Below, one piece after another: positions 58,776-64,000 of a stretch of DNA of 64,000 bases. The stretch covers positions 7,805 through 71,804 of the forward strand of contig CAZCIB010000006.1 in the NCBI GenBank assembly GCA_964498755.1, given 5' to 3'. Every line of letters begins with the position of its first letter. The first letter of the stretch is position 1. The position numbers were made by a program, and so were the translations under genes. The stretch is from RZZS01 sp964498755 (GTDB taxonomy: Bacteria > Pseudomonadota > Alphaproteobacteria > Micavibrionales > Micavibrionaceae). The notes beneath the pieces were generated by a model that saw only the letters and a list, made by a program, of their open reading frames with translations, made no database searches and was not told the DNA's origin.

Positions 58776-59489
58776 TTATTGCGCAGCCAGATCCAGATAC
58801 CGACGCGCCGCCTCAAGATCGCGTTTCAGGGCCGATTCCTTTTGTTCCTGATGCGGGGCGCGGCCATGCACGTCTTCGTTATAGACCTGCGCCTTGTAAT
58901 TTTCCTCGGCGAGCGCGGCGTTAAAGACGTCCTCCGGCGTCATCGCGTTTTCCGTCAAGCCGAGCCCCAGCACGAGCGAGCCGGTCGCAATCGTGATTTC
59001 GTGTATGACGGTAAGCTGTTCGTCAGCGGCCTTTTCAAGGATATCCCGTACGGCGTTACGCGCCTCATCCGGCTGGCGGAGCGCTTTTAAGGCGGTTGTG
59101 ACTTCCAGCCTTACGCCGCAACGATCTTCAAACCACTGCAGCGCCGTATCCCACAGCGCGCGCTGAAACTCCGCGAACGCGCCGGGCATGCCGGTGCGGT
59201 AGCACAACAGATCCGTATCAAGATAGCTCATGATTTTTTCCGCGGCTCTGCCCCGGTCCGGCGCGATGCGATCAATGCAAACGCTTTGAAAACGGTTGAG
59301 CGGCATGGTTTCGAGATCAATCGTCTCACCCTGCGCCTCCCATTCCTGCCGGATGGCCTCCGCAAGGGAAACGCTGTTCGCCAGCAAATTCTGTCCGGCT
59401 GACGTCCTGACCGGGCGGGCGTCGAGAAAAATCAGCAGCGATCCCTGTTCATCCGGGCGCGTTTCCACGTTGTTATAAAAGCGTTTCAT
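58776..59489 (-). CDS. ATP12-family F1-ATPase assembly chaperone
   Basis: 237 residues matching the ATP12 family (PF07542): KRFYNNVETRPDEQGSLLIF opening, IRQEWEAQGETIDLETMPLN, RxxxI..YLDTDLLCYR and the C-terminal ATGSLVLGLGL. ATP12 chaperones hold the F1 alpha subunit during ATP synthase assembly in mitochondria and alphaproteobacteria. It overlaps the AsmA-like gene by 4 nt. Confidence 0.94.
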   Translation of the reverse strand: MKRFYNNVETRPDEQGSLLIFLDARPVRTSAGQNLLANSVSLAEAIRQEWEAQGETIDLETMPLNRFQSVCIDRIAPDRGRAAEKIMSYLDTDLLCYRTGMPGAFAEFQRALWDTALQWFEDRCGVRLEVTTALKALRQPDEARNAVRDILEKAADEQLTVIHEITIATGSLVLGLGLTENAMTPEDVFNAALAEENYKAQVYNEDVHGRAPHQEQKESALKRDLEAARRYLDLAAQ

Positions 59490-61603
59490 GGCGCGGCGTC
59501 AATGCCTTCTCCGGCTTGTTCGCCCTGATCCGCCGCCGGGTCATTTTCCTTTTCATCGCCGCCTTCGATCCCTTCGCCCGCTATGCGGCTGTCAGGGACA
59601 AGGCTCTCCGTCTCCCCGGCTCCGGCCGAATCGGAGGGTTCAGGGCCTGCATTTTCCTGCGCTTCAGACAACTTTTCGTCTTGTTCGGTTTTGTTCGAGG
59701 CGTCTGGAGCCCCCGTGTTTTCAGCCTGATCCTTTTCATTTGCGGGCGAATTTTGCGCTTCGGGTTCGTCATCTTCCGTTTCTTTTTCCGCTCCTATCTC
59801 CGCCGGATCGACTCTCCTGTTCAGCTCCTCCTTCGAATCGCCTATGTAGGCGTAACAGGGATGATCTTCCGTCAGGCCGAGATCCGTCAGGCTAAAAGCG
59901 AGAAAAGCCGGATTTATGGTTCCAAGTAAAAGCCCCCCGAGTTTTTTTCCGATCCCGAGCGTAGACGCGCTGACTGACGCATTGCTCAGCGGGCCTGAAA
60001 TAACGACCGGAACAGAGGTCAGCGTCCCGATCTCTATGCCTTTTGATTCAGGCGAAAGCTTCAGATCAATGCGCTCGTTGACAAGATCAATCGTCCCGCC
60101 GCCCTGAACAATGATGCGCTCGGCGTCCAGAAACAGCGCTTGCGATTCCGCGACGCCGTTTTCGATGATGAAATCGGCAATCGCGCAGTTCATAACCAGC
60201 CTGTCTTCCGCGCCAAAATCCGGCAGCATTTTGTTGATGACGCCGCCGCCCCAGAAATCCAGAATACCGCTTGCCAGCCTTCCCTCTCTTGCGATCAGCG
60301 CGAATTCCCCGCTCAGATTCGGAGCGAGTTCATCCCACCTGTCAAATCCAGCCGAGAACGCGTTTTTTATATTCGCCTGACCGCTCACGGCTTCTACCCC
60401 GGCAGTCAATTGCTGAAACTTTCCGAGATCAAAATCAGCCAGATCAATACTGCCGTCCAGCCGCATAACCTGTTCTTCTCCATGCGGCCCCATCCGGATA
60501 AAGCCTGAAAGTTTTCCGTCGCTGATTGTTCCCGCAACAGGCTCCAGCGTCAGACGCTTATCCTTTATGCGCAAACTCGTCTTGATATTTCCGATATTCT
60601 TTCCCTCAACCAGAAAGGAACTGACATCGATTTGCGCTTCGGCGTCCACGCCCGCAAAGGCGCCGGCAATTGTTTCGCTTTCCTTGTCCCCTTCCGGAAA
60701 CAGCGCGTCTGAAAGCGCGGCTATAAACCGCAACATGCCGCTTTCGCCACCGAAATCATCAAGGGAAAGAGCTTCAAAAACAATATCGCCTCTGATTTGC
60801 GTCGTTTTGTCTGCGAACTTAAAACGCAAATCCGGCATAACAACCAGATCCCCGCTCTTGAGATTTCCGCCGATATAGGCCTGATCTACGCCGGGGAAAA
60901 AGTCGAGCGTTCCCGATACCAGCTCTTCTTCTCCTACGCCGGCGGACAGATTTGTAATTCTGTGCCCACCCTTCCTGCCAGAGGGACGCTCATCGGTTCC
61001 CTGAAGATAGATATCGCCGAGTGAAAAGCGGACATCTCCACCTGTCCCGACCCGGTATTTGTTGCCGTAAGCTCCTGATGAAGTCGATTCCAGATCAATA
61101 CGCGCGTTGAGAGGCAGGGCATTATATTGTCCTGAGAGCGTCATGGCGGGTTCAGAGCCGTCCGTCTCCTCTTTTTCTATTTTTATCCTATCAAGGGAAA
61201 GAGGAGCCGCACCCGTCACTTCACCGGCCAACTCCAGATTTTCAATATGCGCGTCTACTATGTATTTCCGGGAAAACAGAATATCCCAGAAAAGCATACT
61301 GACCTTCGCCTTGCCCGCAGTTATGACGGGCCGGGCCTCTTCCCTTTCCTTAATTACTAGATTTTCTATATTTATTTCCGCCAGAGGAAAAATCGTAACG
61401 CTGTTGAGTTTGCCAATTTCAGCGCGGGCGCCTGTTGCATCCGAAAGAAATTGCTCCAGCCCCTCTTTCAGCGGCTCGCTATTGCCTCCGATGGATGACA
61501 AGATCCACAGACCAATAAAAAGCAACGCTCCGGCAGCGCATAAAAACCAAAGCAGGCCTTTTACGACGCCGCCCAGCGTCAACTTTTTTTTACTTTCAGA
61601 CAT
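59486..61603 (-). CDS. AsmA-like envelope protein
   Basis: About 705 residues from the ATG at 61603 (GAGGAG upstream). One N-terminal membrane segment (GLLWFLCAAGALLFIGLWIL), then a long beta-rich periplasmic body with the AsmA pattern (FLSDATGARAEIGKLNSVTI near the start; an AsmA_2-like domain before SKGIEIGTLTSVPVVISGPL near the end). The last 110 residues are an acidic, disordered tail. AsmA-like proteins bridge the envelope and act in lipid transport. It overlaps the ATP12 gene. Confidence 0.85.
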   Translation of the reverse strand: MSESKKKLTLGGVVKGLLWFLCAAGALLFIGLWILSSIGGNSEPLKEGLEQFLSDATGARAEIGKLNSVTIFPLAEINIENLVIKEREEARPVITAGKAKVSMLFWDILFSRKYIVDAHIENLELAGEVTGAAPLSLDRIKIEKEETDGSEPAMTLSGQYNALPLNARIDLESTSSGAYGNKYRVGTGGDVRFSLGDIYLQGTDERPSGRKGGHRITNLSAGVGEEELVSGTLDFFPGVDQAYIGGNLKSGDLVVMPDLRFKFADKTTQIRGDIVFEALSLDDFGGESGMLRFIAALSDALFPEGDKESETIAGAFAGVDAEAQIDVSSFLVEGKNIGNIKTSLRIKDKRLTLEPVAGTISDGKLSGFIRMGPHGEEQVMRLDGSIDLADFDLGKFQQLTAGVEAVSGQANIKNAFSAGFDRWDELAPNLSGEFALIAREGRLASGILDFWGGGVINKMLPDFGAEDRLVMNCAIADFIIENGVAESQALFLDAERIIVQGGGTIDLVNERIDLKLSPESKGIEIGTLTSVPVVISGPLSNASVSASTLGIGKKLGGLLLGTINPAFLAFSLTDLGLTEDHPCYAYIGDSKEELNRRVDPAEIGAEKETEDDEPEAQNSPANEKDQAENTGAPDASNKTEQDEKLSEAQENAGPEPSDSAGAGETESLVPDSRIAGEGIEGGDEKENDPAADQGEQAGEGIDAAP

Positions 61604-61718
61604 TGCATACTCCTCAATACGCAAGCTCCGTACAGGCGCCTTAAGCTCCTTGCGCGCCTCCCAGTCTGACAAATCATGACTTAACAGCTCCTTGAAGTGG
61701 ACGAAACATTACATAGTA

Positions 61719-62531
61719 TCAGTAACGTACAGCCCCCGTTTTTTTCATCACCCTGCACAAATCTATGTGATCGCAAATTTCAGAGGTTATTTCACGACTA
61801 TCTATTAATGACCAGAAAGCTCTTCTTATATCCAGATATTCGTCGGACTCAGGGTCGACGGCGGCTGGATCAACGCCCTGAGGCAGTAACGGGACGGGAA
61901 CGCACTGACCATTCTGAATACAAGAAATGTAGGTTCTTTTATCCTTGACGAGTCCTTGCTCTATACGCGTTGCCGTTCTGGCCATTGTGTTCCTGTATTC
62001 TTCAATCTCTTTGCGCACGTTTATGTGATAGCGTTCAGAGATCAGCTGCAGGGACGCGCAAGCCCGATGATACTCCTGATCAAGCATGGCCGGCTGAAGA
62101 CATTCCCTGTTAAACCTGATCCAGTCTGGCTTTTCCAGCCAATCCGCGAAAAGATATTCCTCATAAAAAGGGTAACGATCTATGTGATATTCAATCTGAA
62201 ATACAACTTCCCTTTCCTGCCGCTCCAGGTGACTTTGCCGCCAGTCGTATTTCATCTGCGCAAACGATACAACCGCTATTGCGAGAAATAAAACAAGGAT
62301 AGAAGTAACCGCGCGCGCGCGATACATTCCCCAGAAAAAAACGCCCAGAAGAACGCCAAACGCTATGTAGTAATAATAGTGCCCTGGCTCATAATACTGG
62401 CCGTCTTTCAACAGAAAAAACAATCCGAAAGACGCGAGAACAAGCGACGACACGCCGGACATTACAGGTCTGCGGACTTTGCTTTCCGGCAGATCTTCCG
62501 GTTCCTGAAGATGATCGAATTCGTCGAGCAC
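61719..62531 (-). CDS. Hypothetical membrane protein (270 aa)
   Basis: Starts with a GTG at 62531 (AAGGTGG upstream) as MLDEFDHLQEPEDLPESKV. Three hydrophobic segments follow (around 25-41, 52-72 and 76-95), then a long soluble part with several cysteines (SCIQNGQC, ICDHIDLC) probably in the periplasm. No family recognised. It lies between rluC-like and AsmA-like genes on the same strand. Confidence 0.7.
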   Translation of the reverse strand: MLDEFDHLQEPEDLPESKVRRPVMSGVSSLVLASFGLFFLLKDGQYYEPGHYYYYIAFGVLLGVFFWGMYRARAVTSILVLFLAIAVVSFAQMKYDWRQSHLERQEREVVFQIEYHIDRYPFYEEYLFADWLEKPDWIRFNRECLQPAMLDQEYHRACASLQLISERYHINVRKEIEEYRNTMARTATRIEQGLVKDKRTYISCIQNGQCVPVPLLPQGVDPAAVDPESDEYLDIRRAFWSLIDSREITSEICDHIDLCRVMKKTGAVRY

Positions 62532-62557
62532 GTGTTAGTCGCCACCTTAAGAGAAAT

Positions 62558-63517
62558 TCAAATTTTAAGATTCACAGAAAAACCAAGCGCTGTCCAGCTT
62601 TGCCTGAGCTCTTCCGGTAAAGGCGCGGATAGATCAAGCGTCTTTTTTTGCCCGGGATAAGGCAGGGAAAGCGAAAAGGCATGAAGGTGAAGCCTTCTGG
62701 CCGTATCGGCCAGTTCCGGCGCCTCCTCGTCCAGCCGCCCGTATTTTTCATCCCCGAGCAGCGGGAACCCGGACAAAGCGGCATGGACGCGAATCTGGTG
62801 CGTGCGGCCTGTTTTAGGCGTAAAAACGACGCTGGCCGCGGCTTTGCCCGCGCGATCCAGAACTTTGTATTCGGTGATCGACGTTTTGCCCTCTTGTTCG
62901 TCGGCGATCATCATGTCTTTGTGCGCGCCTGCGCCTTTGGACAAAGGGATTTTGATCACGCCCTCGTCACGCGGCGGCGCGGGGGCGGTAATCGCGAGAT
63001 AGGTTTTTCCCGCGTCGCGGCTTGTAAACAGCTTGCCCAGACGGCTGGCCATATCGCGGCTGCGCGCCATCAGCAGAACGCCCGACGTATCGCGGTCGAG
63101 GCGGTGAATGAGTTTGGGCCTTCGCCCCTCGTTATCTTCTAAATGTACGAGCAGCCCGTCGACGTGCCGGGCGATTTTCATTCCTCCCTGCGAAGCGATG
63201 CCGTGCGGCTTGTTAATCGCGACGATGTCGCCGTCGTCATATATGACCAGAGACCTGATATATTCGGCGTCATCCGGCATAGGCCGGAACCATTCATCGT
63301 CCTTGCGTCCGGCGGAAAGAGGCGGAATGCGGATGACCTGTCCCGTCTGAATTCGATCCGAAGGCCCGGCGCGCTTGCCGTCGACGCGGATCTGCCCTTT
63401 ACGGAGCAGCTTTTGCAGCATGGTATAGGGCGCCTGCGGCAGATGTTTCTTGAACCAGCGGTCAAGACGCTGGCCGTCGTCGTCCGCCTCAACGGTGATG
63501 TGCCTGACCCCGCTCAT
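62558..63517 (-). CDS. rluC: RluC/RluD-family 23S rRNA pseudouridine synthase
   Basis: 319 residues: N-terminal S4 RNA-binding domain (QRLDRWFKKHLPQAPYTMLQ), then the pseudouridine synthase domain with AINKPHGIASQGG, the catalytic Asp in HRLDRDTSGVLLMAR, and TGRTHQIRVHAA. The length and S4 domain fit RluC (positions 955/2504/2580) more than RluA, but RluD cannot be excluded. It overlaps crcB by 4 nt. Confidence 0.92.
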   Translation of the reverse strand: MSGVRHITVEADDDGQRLDRWFKKHLPQAPYTMLQKLLRKGQIRVDGKRAGPSDRIQTGQVIRIPPLSAGRKDDEWFRPMPDDAEYIRSLVIYDDGDIVAINKPHGIASQGGMKIARHVDGLLVHLEDNEGRRPKLIHRLDRDTSGVLLMARSRDMASRLGKLFTSRDAGKTYLAITAPAPPRDEGVIKIPLSKGAGAHKDMMIADEQEGKTSITEYKVLDRAGKAAASVVFTPKTGRTHQIRVHAALSGFPLLGDEKYGRLDEEAPELADTARRLHLHAFSLSLPYPGQKKTLDLSAPLPEELRQSWTALGFSVNLKI

Positions 63518-63900
63518 GCGAATTGCCTGACGATCAGCATGCCGGCGAACAGCGCGGCGATTGAGAGGATAACGGAGGCAAGAATATACGCAGCCATTTC
63601 AATGTATTTATCATTCTCATACAAAACCGAGACATCCAGAGAGAAGGCGGAGAAAGTCGTGAACGCGCCTAGGAAACCTGTAACAAGAAAAACTTTTATC
63701 GCGTGTGAAACGTCCCAGAAATGGGCGAACACAGCGACGAGAACACCCATCAACAGAGACCCCAGCACATTGACGCTCAGCGTCGCCCATGGAAAGCCGT
63801 GCCCGAGCCAGTGCGTCACGCCAACGTTAACGCCGTATCTGAGGCTCGCACCCAGCGCGCCGCCTGCGGCAACCGATAAAATGGAGATAAGTGTGTACAT
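63514..63900 (-). CDS. crcB: Fluoride ion channel CrcB/FluC
   Basis: 128-residue membrane protein with four helices; motifs GGALGASLRYGVN, GFPWATLSVNVLGS, GFLGAFTTFSAFSLD (the Phe-box and Thr/Ser fluoride path) are present. It exports fluoride passively as a dual-topology dimer. The crcB-rluC coupling seen here is common in alphaproteobacteria. I do not see a fluoride riboswitch in the 100 bp upstream. Confidence 0.95.
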   Translation of the reverse strand: MYTLISILSVAAGGALGASLRYGVNVGVTHWLGHGFPWATLSVNVLGSLLMGVLVAVFAHFWDVSHAIKVFLVTGFLGAFTTFSAFSLDVSVLYENDKYIEMAAYILASVILSIAALFAGMLIVRQFA

Positions 63901-63946
63901 CGCTTTACCGCTTGCTTATACAGTCTTTCATGCAAATTTCAAACCC

Positions 63947-64000
63947 TCAGGCATTAAAAGGCATTTTCTTTTCCGCTTTCGGATTTTTCTGCTTTTCGGC
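63947..64000 (-). CDS. C-terminal end of a gene entering from the right edge
   Basis: Reading in from the edge, one frame gives AEKQKNPKAEKKMPFNA and a TGA at 63947-63949, 46 bp before crcB. Lys-rich tails like this are common C-termini. Only 17 residues are visible, so identity is unknown; a rarA gene is often found at this place in alphaproteobacteria. Confidence 0.35.
   Translation of the reverse strand, partial: AEKQKNPKAEKKMPFNA

Noticed and set aside
58472..58816. 114-codon frame on the minus strand before the ABC exporter repeat region
   Set aside because: It overlaps the start of the repeat-rich gap and the ATP12 gene in another frame, and the product is a mix of unrelated composition with no ribosome binding site.
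63901..64000. Fluoride riboswitch upstream of crcB
   Set aside because: The conserved GGNGAUGG-type start and pseudoknot elements are not visible in the available 100 bp.

Overview
The window looks like a chromosomal segment of an alphaproteobacterium. Pointers are the PleD/DivK pair beside a Cys-less ribosomal protein L33, an EipB (DUF1849) envelope protein, an ATP12-type F1-ATPase chaperone, sdhCDAB, MutL with an endonuclease motif, and mraZ-led peptidoglycan genes. A free-living or epibiotic group such as Micavibrionales/Rhodospirillales would fit, but the exact order cannot be fixed from the sequence alone.

Layout. 1-2.3 kb: three unrecognised genes on the minus strand, the first cut by the window edge. 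2.4-19.7 kb: a minus-strand dcw (division and cell wall) cluster, mraZ-rsmH-ftsL-ftsI-murE-(murF-like)-mraY-murD-ftsW-murG-murC-murB. It is interrupted by an AT-rich gene between murD and ftsW and by a BrnTA toxin-antitoxin pair plus a P-loop kinase between murC and murB; ftsQ, ftsA, ftsZ and ddl are not in the window. The murF slot holds a shortened MurF homologue without its ATP-binding loop. 20.5-20.9 kb: the RNase P RNA gene with promoter and terminator. 21-27.7 kb: a small acidic protein, an AmpD-like amidase, two related secreted proteins ending in MPF, MsrA, NadA and NadC, and an alpha/beta hydrolase. 27.9-33.2 kb: sdhCDAB, with sdhA and sdhB separated by a cassette carrying a NadD-like gene between two copies of a proline-rich small gene. 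33.3-39.8 kb: a glycogen-debranching-type glycosidase, a membrane diguanylate cyclase, Tat-exported MsrB, a TerB-like protein and HemN. 40-47.6 kb: a winged-helix-like protein, RNase R, a large degenerate RNase R paralogue, L33, PleD and DivK. 47.7-58.3 kb: EipB, a soluble diguanylate cyclase, a second BrnTA pair, glucose-6-phosphate isomerase, a pentapeptide-repeat protein, MutL, a membrane protein and an ABC exporter. 58.8-64 kb: ATP12 chaperone, an AsmA-like protein, a membrane protein, an RluC-type pseudouridine synthase and CrcB, with the tail of another gene at the right edge.

The gaps between genes are full of small palindromic repeats of several families: about 210-bp MITE-like elements (36.8 and 56.3 kb, with a diverged core at 8.6 kb), three 41-nt palindromes, hairpins whose arms are built from 7-10-nt direct repeats, and GTCATCCC-type elements. 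Two palindromes appear to sit in frame inside conserved proteins (RNase R and MutL), and one MITE end supplies the stop codon of msrB.

The points most worth a second look are the two pseudoenzymes placed next to or in place of their catalytic relatives (the MurF-like protein and the RNase R paralogue), the in-frame palindromic insertions, the MITE family, and the cargo genes inserted in otherwise conserved operons.
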